DNA of 64,000 nucleotides from Sycon ciliatum (GCF_964019385.1 NC_088644.1:41065924-41129923); one strand, 5' to 3'; shown: positions 42,541 to 53,857, counted from the stretch's first letter. Notes: generated by a model from the letters alone, not told the origin. A program made the numbers and translations.

Positions 42541-45430
42541 TATTTATTTATTTATTTTTATTTATTTCACCTTCCCGTGGCCAGAGAATATAGGCCAATA
42601 TGGAGGGAGGGGGGCGGTAGCCAGCCATGGCAGTAAACAAAAACAAAGCAAAAATAAATAAATATTACACATTACTGGAGGCAAAGAGAAACAAATGTGG
42701 ATGAAGAACTAGCAGTTATTAGAACACGAGCTTCATGTTGGCCTTGAAATCCTTTAGCGTACAAGACGATTTTACTGATAGAGGCAGGGCCAGCCAGAGA
42801 GAATAAGCAGCAAAAAACGGAGATCTGGTATAAGCTGAGGTTCGGGCTTTAGGTAAAGTGCAGGGATTGCGCGTAGGACGAGTGGGAAGAAACCAGTTAT
42901 ATTTACGCAAGTGTGGCCGGGCTTTGTCAAGACGAATAGAATGAACAACAATACACAGTTTTCGATCCGCTTGACTAGAGATAGGGAAGGTGTTAAACAT
43001 ATCATACAGCTCGGCAGAAGGAAAGTATGATGGTTTGCGGAAAAGGACTTTGAGTATCCTCTTATTGTGGACTTCCAGGGTACTCATTAACGATTTACTA
43101 AGTAGGGATGACCAGGCGGTTGAGCAATAGAGAAAAATGGGGAGAATATAGCAATGATAAAAAAGGCGAATGCATTCAAGCGGTAGGTGGGAGCAGTGAG
43201 ACACGAGGTAGCCAACAGCTTTACTGACTTTGCTACAGATATAGTCGACATGTCTACTAAACGATAAGTCTGAGTCAATGACCAAACCAAGATGTTTGTG
43301 TTGTTTTACCACTGTGAGGTCTGTGAGGGATCCGGGAAGAGTGAATGCATAGGTTGGCTCTGAGTTCGGCAGGAATAATATCTCAGTCTTGGCGATATTA
43401 GGTCTTAGTCTCCAGGTAGTCATCCACTGATGGACTTCGTTGATACCGCGCTGGAGACTGTCTCGCAGCCTGTCTAGACACTCATTGAACCGGAGCAGTG
43501 CAGTATCGTCAGCAAATAAGGACACACCTTCAACATGACTAGGAAGATCATTTATATACACTAGGAAAAGGAGGGGCCCTAGGATGGATCCCTGGGGCAC
43601 TCCGGACAGAACAGGTGAAGCATCTGAGAGACTTCCACCTACAAAGACAACTTGCGTTCTGTCGGATAGGTAGTCTGTAATCCACTCCAGCGCTGAGTCA
43701 CACACACCGAAAACTTTGGAAAGTTTAGCAAGTAATGCACGGTGCCACACGGTGTCGAAAGCATTCTCGAGGTCGAAAAAGCACATGGCAACTTTCCGCC
43801 CCATATGACGATGGTCGGCAATGTTTTGGATCAGCTTGGTGAGCTGTAGAGCGGTCGAGTCACCACGACGAAACCCAGATTGCGCGGGATCCAGAGCAGG
43901 AGAAATATGATTATACAATTGATTGAAGAAGAGCCGTTCGCAAAGTTTGGAAATACAGGACAGGAGGGAAATTGGGCGATAGTTACTAGCTTGAGATTTG
44001 CTGCCTTTGCACTTGTAAATAGGCACAATTTTAGCCAGTTTCCAGTCAGTAGGGAACTTGCCTGTGGTAAAGGAGAGGTTAAATAGGCGGCTAAGTGGAA
44101 AAGAAATCGCAGGAGCTAGCTTCTTTATCATATTGTTCGTGATACCGTCTAGCCCTGGCGCTTTCCCAGATTTCAGGTTTGAGATGGCTTTACGAACATC
44201 TGCTGTAGTGATATGAACGCGGGTGAATTGGCGAGTAAGACGAGTGTCATATTGGAGAGGGGGTATTACTAAACGTGGGTCATCAGGCACCGCGACAGAG
44301 GTAAACTGCTTGTTGAGGATGGTTGCTGTCGGACACCAGCAGCCCATCAGGGCTTGCAATGTCAGGGATGCCAGGTTTTACTTTGTGCGATCGCTGACTG
44401 CGGACAAACTGGTGAAGCGTAGTGCTGCCTGAGGTAAGTGTTGTTTTGATTGAACGAATGTACTGGCGGTGGCACCAGCGGGAGAGATGTCTCACCTGGT
44501 TCCGCTGTGCCTTATATGCTGATAGGTTGTAGTCCGTAGGGAATTTCTTGGAGAGGCTGAATAGGTCACGCTTCAACTTGATAGCCTTGCGTAGTTCAGT
44601 GGAAACCCATGGATGATATTTGCGTGTAGACCCTGGGGTTGAGGGAGTTCGATTTGGTTTGCGGGAGCTATGAAGGGGAACATACTTGGACAGCACAGTC
44701 TGGAGGACACTGTGCAGGTTACTAGGTGCACTGTCCACGTCTGAGGATATTAATGAGTTCCAAGGTACTGAGTCTAAGTCTGCATTGACCGCCTCCCACA
44801 CAGCAGGTGTGACGTGTCGGAGATCGAAAGACATAGAGTTAGGCTCCTGAGCTTGAGACGTTATTTCGCGGGGAGACTGAGGCAGGGGGATGTCGAACTG
44901 GCAGTACACAATGGCATGGTCTGAGGCGCCCAGAGGGCAGTCAGTTTCGACGCAAGACGAGAGATTGGCACGGTTACTAAATACCAAATCCAAGCAGGCT
45001 TGGACACCAGAGGGTGACGTGTATGTACATGTGTTGACGAGTTGGTGAAGACCAAATGGACTGAGCGTGCGATACAATTCAGCACCGGCAGTATTGGTGG
45101 AATCTGTCGAACACCATGACGTGTGCTTGCTGTTAAAATCACCTGTCAAGATAACGTGAGAAGATGAAAGAGGAAGAGTAATGAGTACGTCTTCGAGAGT
45201 CTGGCAGTACCTTGCTATATCTGTTGGCTTAGCAGAAGGTGGACGATAACTGCAGCAGAGGAGGATCGGCTCAGCTGCAGCCGGATACGGCTGGATTTGA
45301 ACCCAAACGGCTTCGCACCCATCGCGAGCTAGATCGGGACGCATGGCAACAGACTTAAACTTATTCTGTCGAACAAGGATAGCGACACCACCATAACCTC
45401 TTGCACTTGTCCCGGACTTATTCTCTGCAG
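42541..45430 (-). mobile_element. 5'-truncated LINE in intron 4
   Basis: Minus-strand non-LTR retrotransposon with an (AAAT)n tail at its 3' end (42541-42570). Its 5' end lies inside the endonuclease domain. The insertion site is seen by comparison with the intron after exon 3 (TTGGGTTATTATTGTTAGC): here GGGTTAT and AATATTGTTAGC are separated by the element, with a short TTAT/TTAATATT duplication. It resembles the Jockey/CR1 group by its APE endonuclease and RT motifs; the clade is not settled. Confidence 0.85.
42719..44359 (-). pseudogene. LINE reverse transcriptase (ORF2, C-terminal part)
   Basis: 546 codons. RT motifs in order: LKSGKAPGLDGI at about 62, NYRPISLL at about 126, FFDLENAFDTVWH at about 194-206, SGVPQGSILGPLLF at 252-265, catalytic FADD at 282-285, and a C-terminal thumb and tail to NMKLVF. 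It would copy LINE RNA by target-primed reverse transcription. It is in a different frame from the endonuclease frame that overlaps at 44283-44359, so ORF2 is broken by a frameshift there. The unit 2 copy shares the same break, so the lesion predates the duplication. Confidence 0.85.
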
Positions 45431-45446
45431 TTAATATTGTTAGCAT
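44283..45446 (-). pseudogene. LINE APE-type endonuclease (ORF2, N-terminal part, truncated)
   Basis: 387 codons. It shows GGVAILVR, LTGDFNSKHTSW at about 100-111 and SDHAIVYC at 175-182, catalytic motifs of AP-like endonucleases. The N-terminal strands before ENKSGTSARG are missing, and the first few codons (MLTILT) come from the flanking intron, so the element is 5' truncated. C-terminal to the nuclease is the usual linker rich in K/R (HPWVSTELRKAIKLKRDLF). Confidence 0.8.
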
Positions 45447-45640
45447 GAGTGCACAACGTCACAGAGTGTGAAGCGTACCACCCTGTGTGTACCTATAGGG
45501 GTCTGCAAATTCTGCTCGGGAAAAAAATTGCCAAAAATTGTTTATAAGAGCTATGAAGAGTATGAATGGCGGCATTATGCTGCAGACATCACCACGCAAT
45601 ATGACAACTAATACTTGGTAGATGTGTAAATGTGTTTGTG

Positions 45641-45676
45641 TCCAGAATCGATTTCCAGGGGCCGATCATCAGTGGA
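45641..45676 (-). ncRNA. Degenerate hammerhead-like motif (AATCGATT family)
   Basis: On the minus strand: TCCA, CTGATGA, TCGGCCCCTG, GAA, ATCGATT, C, TGGA. The palindrome is one base short of the AATCGATT seen at 21818 and 63900, and stem II is poor. Copy in unit 2: 58546-58581. Confidence 0.4.
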
Positions 45677-45839
45677 AACACCGTACTAAAGTGATCAGGC
45701 CGGCGGTAGGCACGGGCGGATAATGCTAGCATAATAACTAGCATAATGACCCATGTGGGGAAGACCGGCACTGCCCTAGCATAAAGTTTCCAAATGTTTA
45801 CCTTGTCTAGCACAATCGATGTTTGAAACTAGCACTACG

Positions 45840-46375
45840 TCCAGTCTGTTGGTACGAGTGTAAAAAGTAGCGCTACTTTTAGAGCGCAGAGACCTTTAGG
45901 GTTTTACGTCGGGCCCTAGACGACGGCTACTTTGGCCAACCGGACAACGAAGAAGTTGTGACCAAAGAGAGTGATTTTATTTCTTGCGCATGCGTATGTA
46001 GAATGACGTAATACTCAGTGAGTCAGGTCACTACAGTACTCCCCCGCCAGTGGTGAGGTCGGGAGGAGCGAAGCACGATAAACAAGAAACAAAAAGAGAA
46101 GAGAAAGGAAACGCAGCATGTACAAGGCGGAAAGGCAAAAATATAATAATATGATACATATGTACAAGCGAAAACGCTGCGTGTGTGAAATTTGTTAACA
46201 TCGTGGCACAAATGCTGAAACAAAAATCAGAAAAGCAGGAAAGAGAGACATGCCCTAGACGACGGCTACTTTGGCCAACCGGACAACGAAGAAGTTGTGA
46301 CCAAAGAGAGTGATTTTATTTCTTGCGCATGCGTATGTAGAATGACGTAATACTCAGTGAGTCAGGTCGCTACAG
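45840..46375. repeat. Two ~120-bp direct repeats
   Basis: The sequence from CCCTAGACGACGGCTACTTT to CTCAGTGAGTCAGGTC occurs at 45915-46028 and again at 46253-46368. Between them is unassigned sequence. This spacing looks like short terminal repeats of a small element (about 455 bp). The unit 2 counterparts are at about 58820-58933 and 59158-59273. Confidence 0.65.
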
Positions 46376-46796
46376 ACCCACAAGGCTGCTCCCTGCGATG
46401 CTGGACCGTAGACGGGCGTAGACCGGGACGCAAGCGTACAAAACGGCTGCAATCGAGTGTGAACAGGAGACGGCGTCGTGCGCCGACTACTTCCGATTCG
46501 TACTTGGAAATTGTTAGCATTTCGAACACTGCGCTTCCCATGATAACGTCTCTGCTTCGTTCAGGGAATTCAGAATAGGAAGTCTGCTGTACCACCCGCT
46601 CTTTTCTTTTTACTTTTAAAAGCGATTATTTGTAACATGGAAATTTGTTCGTTGGCTCACCCGCTGAGTTCCTAAAGCTATTATTCATTTTCTGCTGCCC
46701 CGATTATTTCTTTTATTAGTATTAGTATTTTCTTTGCCTTCGCTTTCTTGTTATTGGGCAACTTGCCCGTTAGAATCTGCGAAGTAAAATAAACAA

Positions 46797-46798
46797 CA

Positions 46799-46860
<62 letters not shown>

Positions 46861-46891
46861 AACAACAACAACAACAACTGCAACAACAACT

Positions 46892-46985
<94 letters not shown>
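46797..46985 (+). repeat. (GAC)n then (AAC)n microsatellite after a LINE 3' end
   Basis: It follows GGGCAACTTGCCCGTTAGAA and AGTAAAATAAAC, the same kind of 3' end as at 48150. The AAC tail was expanded and partly changed to GAC triplets. Unit 2 has a longer version at 59700-59955. Confidence 0.85.
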
Positions 46986-47852
46986 CTCATATATGAGTCT
47001 ATAATACTTCGAAGTAGACTATAATGATTATTTTAAAATAGACTATCGTCGTGACGACTGAGGAGTATATACATGTATAGCCTGCTTCAAAACGAGTTTA
47101 TTCAAACAATACGACATGGAAAGAAGGAATAACTATATAACTAAGCTATACAACTGGTTGTTTTAGTGATTCTTACCATGTGACGATGTTCCACTGATGA
47201 TAAGTTAGTCACGAGAAAACGCTATGGATTTTTTCATAAATAAATTACTGTTTCATATGAAGTACATGTGCATGGTTATGAGTGCACAATAGACCGATTG
47301 CCATTTGTACAGATCCACAAAATCTCGTAGAATCCCGTAGATCCATATATAATAGTTGTATTCATTGCTATTGCAGAGGATAAAGGTAAAGATAGAATGT
47401 ACGTGTGACAAATGTATATGATAAAGATTAGTTCAGAAAACAAATCATGAACAAGGGGGTGTAGGAACTTAGAAGTTGCGACTTCGGCGGTATTAGTCAT
47501 GAAGTTGGTTGTTCCAATGAGGAACACACACTTCTTGCCGAATTTGACGCTTGACTGACTCACGACTATAATAAATAAACGTTGCATCCGTTGCGTGGCC
47601 GATGAGCACCCATTGGCCCACACTCTTCCCCTGTACACCAGGCTGGGTGTCTGCCCAGTGCTGGAAGGAGGGGAATGCAAGCTCCGACTCCTGACATTTA
47701 GAATCCGTTCTGGAATCGTCAGTGAGCTGTTGTCGTCCCGAATTGTATTGCAAGGCCCGCCGACAGGCATGACCACTCGAGGTCAATTGTGACGCAACCT
47801 TCCCCTCCCCCTGGCCCACAGTGCTTCTGGCGCATGCCGACCGCTTCTAGCC

Positions 47853-47948
47853 AGCTGCCGACTCTGGAATGGCCTGCCCGACTGTATGAAGTCCATAGTA
47901 TCTGTCCGTGAATTCAAACGCATGCTACGCGTATTCTACTTCGGTTAA
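47853..47948 (+). pseudogene. LINE C-terminal remnant with AAC tail
   Basis: Frame SCRLWNGLPDCMKSIVSVRE and FKRMLRVFYFG then stop. The WN-x-LP ... F+..L pattern is the end of LINE ORF2 proteins. The 3'UTR follows to 48190 and ends in (AAC)n at 48190-48220. Unit 2 copy: about 60822-60917. Confidence 0.65.
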
Positions 47949-48220
47949 ATGTAATGGCTTTCGTAACCTGCTGATGAGACTCGATAGAATCATGCTACGA
48001 TGACCCGACTTGTAAATTTGAGATCCATTTTTTTCTGCTCGTCTTGACCCTGCCTCCCCTCATTGCTACTTCCGTTTTGGTATTTTTATTTTCATTTATT
48101 TTCTCTTCATTTCTGACTCTTCTTACTGGTTGTCATCGCTTTCATAATATTGGGCAGAACTGCCCGTTTGCCATGCGATGTAAAATAAAATAACAACAAC
48201 AACAACAACAACAACAACAA

Positions 48221-48334
48221 CGACTGCCAGCCGGAGCACACAAGGAGTACGTCGCACCATCCACTCCGCAAACCTGCAAGAAAGCACCACTCCCTGCTCA
48301 ATACACAGTGATTCCGGGAATTCACCCCTCATCG
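48221..48334 (-). repeat. Dispersed-repeat fragment with half a hammerhead
   Basis: CGACTGCCAGCCGGAGCACA through GCTCAATACACAGTGATTCC to CACCCCTCATC. It stops just inside the core (CTCATC), so the second stem I strand is absent. The unit 2 copy starts at about 61181. Confidence 0.6.
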
Positions 48335-48350
48335 TCCTCTCCAACTTGTC

Positions 48351-48542
48351 CCGCCTGCCAGGGCGCACACCTACTCGCGTGCCACTTTCCTCTTTGTTAC
48401 CGCTGCCACCTGGAATTCTCTCCCCACTGACATTAGAACCACCCAAAATAGTCATTGCTTTGTGTCTCGTGTCCGTACCATCTTTGCCAACACCCGCTTC
48501 GAACCCGCTGGTTTCATTCCTTCTAGAGTTTCTATAACATAG
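48351..48542 (+). pseudogene. LINE C-terminal remnant (ATWNSLPTDIR)
   Basis: Reads ATWNSLPTDIRTTQNSHCF and VRTIFANTRFEPAGFIPSR before a stop at 48540. This is a different LINE family from 47853. Its 3' end runs to about 48700 with AATAAACAAATAAA. Unit 2 copy: about 61311-61502. Confidence 0.65.
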
Positions 48543-49031
48543 TAACGAATGTTATGGCTGATTTCTACAGTACGCATTTGTTATAACCCTTCCTCTTCTC
48601 AATCTATAATTATAATTTTGCAGATATATTCCCAGTAAGCCATGAACGGAGACCCCCTCGACTTAGGCCTCGGCCTTTGGGGAATCCATGAATAAACAAA
48701 TAAATCAGTTGAGCTTGAGTAGGCTGGGGAAGATTGTGCCTGAAAAGCACCACTTTTATACTGCTCTCCAGGCCAAACCATCACTAGGGATACAAACTTA
48801 CAGAGACGCTTTGTTTCCAGCGCGACAAACACCTCGTGAAGCCCCACGTAGCAGCGTGAGTCAGAGTCGCTCATGGAGTTGTGCTAAACAGACGTTGAGA
48901 GCCAGTAGCTATTCACAACGCTGTCACGTCCAACAACTAGTCGCACGTCCGCGTTAGGGACAACAACACGAACTTAGAAGTTGCGACTTCAGCAGTATTA
49001 TTAGTCAAGATGGAAGCAGGACAGACTGGAC

Positions 49032-49376
49032 GTGGAGCAGCACACTGATCTCGACCGAGGCAGTTGGAGTTGCAGGGACGCAGGGCGTAATGGGAGAGAT
49101 TCGCAAGCGGCAATATCGGAGGTGACAACGGCCAAGTCGTCGGGTCAGGGAAACGGTACCTCGGCAATCAAGTGCCACCTGTCGGGCAGTGCTAGTTGTC
49201 GTGAGTGGTATTCCGATGATGTATTCTCTGTTTTGTCGCGTGGTAGGTCTTTGTTACATCTTGCCGTGTTGGAAGCTTTGTACATACGTAAGTTAGACCC
49301 TGAGCTTTGTGTTCAGAAGGAGAATGTGTTGTCTTTGCAGTTGTTTGGCACTGTTCGTCGTGAAGGTGCGAAATAG
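49032..49376 (+). pseudogene. PLE C-terminal fragment, unit 2
   Basis: Begins inside the former palindrome arm (MEQHTDLDRGSW) and ends with VLEALYIRKLDPELCVQKEN ... RREGAK. It is the counterpart of 30190-30444. The degenerate hammerhead-like motif at 49563-49598 follows 186 bp after the stop. Confidence 0.55.
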
Positions 49377-49829
49377 ATCTCTTGATATTTCTCTCTTTTT
49401 CTTGTCACTACGTTTTTGTCACTTATTGGATTTGCATGCTGTTTTCTTGATTCTTCACATCTATTTTTTCGTGTCACTTCTACACATAATTGGAGTGATA
49501 TATTTCTGAACTTCTTTTCCTTATAGTTGTAGTCTTTTAGCTTATTTCCATCATTCTCTGTAGTATTTTGACAAAAAGGGAACGAAAACGTTCAATACTT
49601 TGACACATGTCCTAATTGGCTGGTGGTGACTCTTGCGTAGATGCATGCGTAGATAATACATTTTTTGTATTATTATTATTTGCAAGAAAGGGTTTGCTCC
49701 CCACACCGGAGCTCGCGCTATTCCGCCGACTTTACTTGACACTTGACTGACTCACGACTGCCATCCAGAGCACACGAGAAGTCCATCGAACCTTCGACTC
49801 GGCAAACCTGCAAGAAAGCACCACTCCCT

Positions 49830-49875
49830 GCTCAATACACAGTGTTTCGGGGAATTCACCCCTCATCAGTTGAGC
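49830..49875 (-). ncRNA. Complete type I hammerhead ribozyme motif, unit 2 copy
   Basis: Base for base the same as 30898-30943, with all core and stem positions conserved. The surrounding dispersed repeat runs 49680-49875. Confidence 0.82.
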
Positions 49876-49878
49876 TTG

Positions 49879-49883
49879 AGTAG
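49879..49883. other. Empty BEL target site (AGTAG)
   Basis: GCTTGAGTAGGCTGAGG is uninterrupted here. In unit 1 the same place is split by the 6041-bp BEL composite with AGTAG on both sides. Confidence 0.85.
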
Positions 49884-50194
49884 GCTGAGGAAGATTGTGC
49901 CTGAAGAGCACCACTTATATAGTGCTCTCCAGGCACAAACATCACCAGGGATACAAACTTACAGAGACGCTGCGTTTCCAGCGCGACAAACACCTCGTGA
50001 ACACCAGATAGCAGCGTGAGTCAGTGTCGCTCCATGGACTTCTGGTGTGCTCTGGATGGCAGTCGTGAGTCAGTCAAGTGTCAAGTAAAGTCGGCGGAAT
50101 AGCGCGAGCTCCGGTGTGGGGAGCAAACCCTTTCTTGCAAATCATCGCCGAAGTCGCAACCACTACTTCGTATTATTATTATTATTATTATTAT

Positions 50195-50690
50195 TAAAGA
50201 GAAATGGAGTGAGAAGAAACAACACCTATGAAAATGATAATCCTAGCACTAAGGTAATAACAGGAAAAACTGCGAAAGCACTTAACGAACTTGTAAAGAC
50301 TACTAGTATACTGTGACACAAGATATGACACCATGGCCAAACAAACAGAACAAGCTGCTACTAGAACAATTTCAAACGAATAATGCTGTCCTTCTGGACA
50401 CACAGATTAGGCTTATGAATACGTTGACAAACAGCTTCTAACACACTCAACTGCAACTTATAACCATGACGAGCACGGCACAAAACAGAAAAAGAAGAAT
50501 CAGAATACACCTTGCAGCAATCAGGACGAGATACAAGATGCTTATACATGTACACTGATGACTTCCTACTAGAAAACACACGCTCGCACCCACTCTTACT
50601 CACACAATCATTCTCGCTCTCACACTCACCGGACTCACTGGACTCACTGGTCGAATCCTCCTCAACGACGTCCTACCTTGGATTATTATT
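50195..50690 (-). mobile_element. PLE 3' fragment, minus strand, unit 2
   Basis: Counterpart of 38334-38840. The frame 50361-50603 ends VLEAVCQRIHKPNLCVQKD ... LKLF. (TTA)n tracts lie at both ends. A 6-bp ACATGT expansion adds two residues (MY) compared with unit 1. Confidence 0.6.
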
Positions 50691-50813
50691 ATTATTATTT
50701 TTTTTTTTTTAAAGAGGTCGGAGGCGGATAATACTTTAAAACGAAGGTAAGTTATGGGTCGCAAATATCCACGCAAACACACATCCAGTCATAATAAGGC
50801 ACTTGTCATAAGT

Positions 50814-50847
50814 ATCCGAACGTTTTCGGTCCCTTCTCATCAAGGAT
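50814..50847 (-). ncRNA. Hammerhead-like motif (ATCC type), left copy
   Basis: On the minus strand: ATCC, TTGATGA, GAAGGGACC, GAA, AACGTT, C, GGAT. The first core base is T instead of C and stem II has only one solid pair, so activity is doubtful; stem I is perfect. Confidence 0.45.
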
Positions 50848-51109
50848 TATACAGGGAATGGCTCAAGCTGGAAAGACTAAAACTTATATAGCGTACAGAA
50901 AGAAAATGTGTTGTCGCTACAATTGTTTGGTGTTACTCCTCGTCGAGGTGGTAACAATGTAACTTAATTTGCTCACTATGTTGTTGTCACTATTATTATT
51001 TTCCTTCGAGTTTTGTGTCGTGCTAAACTTGATAATTTTCCACCTTGTCACGAGTGTTCTTTACGCTATATAAGTTTTAGTCTTTCCAGCTTGAGCCATT
51101 CCCTGTATA

Positions 51110-51143
51110 ATCCTTGATGAGAAGGGACCGAAAACGTTCGGAT
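51110..51143 (+). ncRNA. Hammerhead-like motif (ATCC type), right copy
   Basis: Mirror of 50814-50847 with the same C-to-T core change. It lies 147 bp after the PLE tail's stop at 50962. Confidence 0.45.
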
Positions 51144-51214
51144 ACTTATGACAAGTGCCTTATTATGACTGGATGTGTGTTTGCGTGGATATTTGCGACC
51201 CATTATTATTATTA

Positions 51215-51650
51215 TTAACAATTATTCGCTCAATCTTCATGTAGTCATGCACCTTACATTTACGAACACGGGCCTGAATACGTTTAGGTGTTACGCCATG
51301 TTTAAGACAATCACGCAAAAAAGAGTGATTACAAAGAACATTGTTAAGACGGCCGCGACACTGCAGCGCATTGTTGAGAATTTCAATCTCAGATCTATCA
51401 TGTCTCCTCTTCAAATAATTAAAAAGCTTCCGTGGAGATAAAAATGTAATCAACGCAATAAATAGAGTAAGCTGCGCACTCAGTACAAACACCATAAGCA
51501 AAACTTGTTTTCATGTATAATAAATAAGCTTGTTCCTAAACGTTTTCGTCGCCAATGTTCTTTGTAATCACTCTTTTTTGCGTGATTGTCTTAAACATGG
51601 CGTAACACCTAAACGTATTCAGGCCCGTGTTCGTAAATGTAAGGTGCATG

Positions 51651-51652
<2 letters not shown>
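51215..51652. mobile_element. PLE N-terminal-type fragments in inverted orientation
   Basis: The minus-strand frame (51163-51501) contains NVLCNHSFLRDCLKHGVTPK and RIQARVRKCKVHDY. The same peptide is encoded on the plus strand at 51554-51640. The H-x-x-FL-x-x-C...P+ pattern resembles the N-terminal region of Penelope-like proteins. The region between (51446-51555) is the terminal-repeat type also found at 22166-22290, with half a hammerhead. Confidence 0.5.
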
Positions 51653-51692
<40 letters not shown>

Positions 51693-51879
51693 TAAATAGG
51701 CGTCGAGGCGACAATAGTTTTAGAATTGCGATCAACAGAACGAGCTGAACCGACATTTCACAAAGGCTTTTATTGTTTTCAAAAAACGAGTGGATACGAA
51801 GGCAGTGAAGAACATGGAAGAAAGAAAAAATGTGATATGGAAAAAAATGATGAACAAAAAATTGTACTTCGAACTAGTA

Positions 51880-52217
51880 GCTACGCGCAATCCCTGCACT
51901 TTACCTAAACTAAAGCCCGAACCTCAGCTTATACCAGATCTCCGTTTTTTGCTGCCTATTCTCTCTGGCTGGCCCTGCCTCTATCAGTAAAATCGTCTTG
52001 TACGCTAAAGGATTTCAAGGCCAACATGAAGCTCATGGTCTAATAACTGCTAGTGCTTCATCCACCTTTGTTTCTCTTTGTCTCCAGTAATGTGTAATAT
52101 TTATTTATTTTTGCTTTGTTCTTGTTTACTGCCATGGCTGGCTACCGCCCCCTCCCTCCATATTGGCCTATATTCTCTGGCCACGGGAAGGTGAAATAAA
52201 TAAATAAATAAATAAAT
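51880..52217 (+). mobile_element. LINE 3' end, plus strand, unit 2
   Basis: Counterpart of 39040-39378 with one or two changes (RNPCTLPKLK instead of RNPCILPKLK). It ends in (AAAT)n. Confidence 0.75.
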
Positions 52218-52218
52218 A

Positions 52219-52923
52219 GTTTTCGCACAACACTCCTCAGGAAGCTACGTTGTACTAATGAAAAACAATCCAGAAAGATACTAATAAAGAGAAATGGAGT
52301 GAGAAGAAACAACACCTATGAGAATGATAATCCTAGCACTAAGGTAATAACAGGAAAAACTGCGAAAGCACTTAATTTAACGAACTTGTAAGGACTACTA
52401 GTATACTGTGACACAAGATATGACACCATGGCCAACCAGAGCCAAACAGACAGAACAAGCTGCTACTAAAACAATTTCAAACGAATGATGCTGTCCTTCT
52501 GGACACACTCGTCCTGATTGCTGCAAGGTTTATTCTGATTCTTCTTTTTCTGTTTTGTGCCGTGCTCGTCATGGTTGTAAGTTGCAGTTGAGTGTGTTAG
52601 AAGCTGTTTGTCAACGTATTCATAAGCCTAATCTGTGTGTCCAGAAGGACAGCATTATTCGTTTAAAATTGTTTTAGTAGCAGCTTGTTCTGTCTGTTTG
52701 GCTCTGGTTGGCCATGGTGTCATATCTTGTGTCACAGTATACTAGTAGTCCTTACAAGTTCGTTAAGTGCTTTCGCAGTTTTTCCTGTTATTACCTTAGT
52801 GCTAGGATTATCATTTTCATAGGTGTTGTTTCTTCTCACTCCATTTCTCTTTATTAGTATCTTTCTGGATTGTTTTTCATTAGTACAACGTAGCTTCCTG
52901 AGGAGTGTTATGCGAAAACTAGT
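52219..52923. mobile_element. PLE inverted pair, unit 2
   Basis: Counterpart of 39379-40086. In this unit a (TATTG)n run and about 50 further bases (52924-52998) follow the CGAAAACTAGTT end before GTTCAAAGTACAA resumes. Confidence 0.6.
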
Positions 52924-53554
52924 TGTATTGTATTGTATTGTATTGTATTTATTTAAAAGGATTCTCCAAAAGCAAATGGATGCTTATCACGGAAGTTCAA
53001 AGTACAATTTTTTGTTCATCATTTTTTCCATATCACATTTTTTCTTTCTTCCATGTTCTTCACTGCCTTCGTATCCACTCGTTTTTTGAAAACAATAAAA
53101 GCCTTTGTGAAATGTCGGTTCAGCTCGTTCTGTTGATCGCAATTCTAAAATTATTATTATTATTATTCAAATTTTGAATCGGGCAATCCCCACAACTATA
53201 ATCATACTGAGCAATAAAACAGGACTACTTCTGAAGTAGGTTATTACAAGCAAACAAATAAAAGCCCAGTGATATACCACCACTCTCAATTATATAATTT
53301 TTCTCGTGCAAGCGAAATTGCTTCTGAATTTAGAAAGGGAATATTATTATATCAGCCTTGGTGGAAGACAGCTCCACAGCTTAGTGATTGTATGCAGAAA
53401 GAGAGAAGAAGAGATGCGACTATGAGAATTGAAACAGTTTGTTGGTCTGTGTGCCCTGGAAGCTATAGTCAGTATGTGTGACCACGTCACCTGGGCTTAT
53501 TCTTTAAAACCCTCAATAATAAGTCCCTCCCGCTGCTTTCCTTTACCTCCGCAG

Positions 53555-53857
53555 GATCTGGTGTAACCACCTGGACCAAGAAGTGCTATACCTCCAATGA
53601 CACATCCCAGATCGATTGTGGAACCCAGAACTCCACGTGCAAGACGGATGGGTTCGGACACGCATACTGCAGGAGATGCTGCAATGGAACTGACTGCAAC
53701 GACGACACTCCTCCAAGTGCCTTATCCTATGTACAATCTCTGAAGACATGCCAAGTGACCACGGGCACATGTACTGGCACCACCTACAACTGCCTAGAGA
53801 GAACAGAGTGGTGCGATTCCTACTGCCTGTCAGGGTCCGATTATGACATCGTTAATG
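53555..53857 (+). CDS. Ly-6/uPAR-like gene, exon 5 (copy of exon 3)
   Basis: 101 codons with the same splice sites as exon 3 (CCTCCGCAG acceptor, G|GTATGC donor). The encoded peptide is identical to exon 3; I noticed only a silent TGC to TGT change. It supplies the second half of domain 4 and the first half of domain 5. It would follow exon 4 in frame across an 11-kb intron holding the LINE and the duplication junction. Confidence 0.75.

Larger units (their letters stand above)
30080..49013. repeat. Tandem segmental duplication, unit 1
   Basis: Unit 1 matches unit 2 (49012-61973) collinearly at very high identity. It contains PLE pieces, Ly-6 exons 3 and 4, one LINE, LINE 3' ends and microsatellites. 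Extra to unit 1 are the BEL composite (30952-36997 with one target copy) and the tRNA-like repeat cluster (about 37311-38330). The left breakpoint falls in ACCACGG|AAGC inside the right arm of the PLE palindrome. Confidence 0.85.
50700..51205. mobile_element. PLE foldback with paired hammerhead-like ends
   Basis: The outer arms mirror each other (GGGTCGCAAATATCCACGCA at 50757 against TGCGTGGATATTTGCGACCC at 51183), about 130 bp each. Between them 50895-50962 (plus) encodes QKENVLSLQLFGVTPRRGG, a PLE tail. Present only in unit 2, next to (TTA)n. Confidence 0.65.

Noticed and set aside
45655..45680. Active hammerhead at this position
   Set aside because: Palindromic stem III is one base short and stem II hardly pairs; listed only as degenerate.
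46751..46990. Cys-rich and Arg-rich minus-strand frame
   Set aside because: Translation of (AAC)n and (GAC)n microsatellite; the same applies at 59657-59959.
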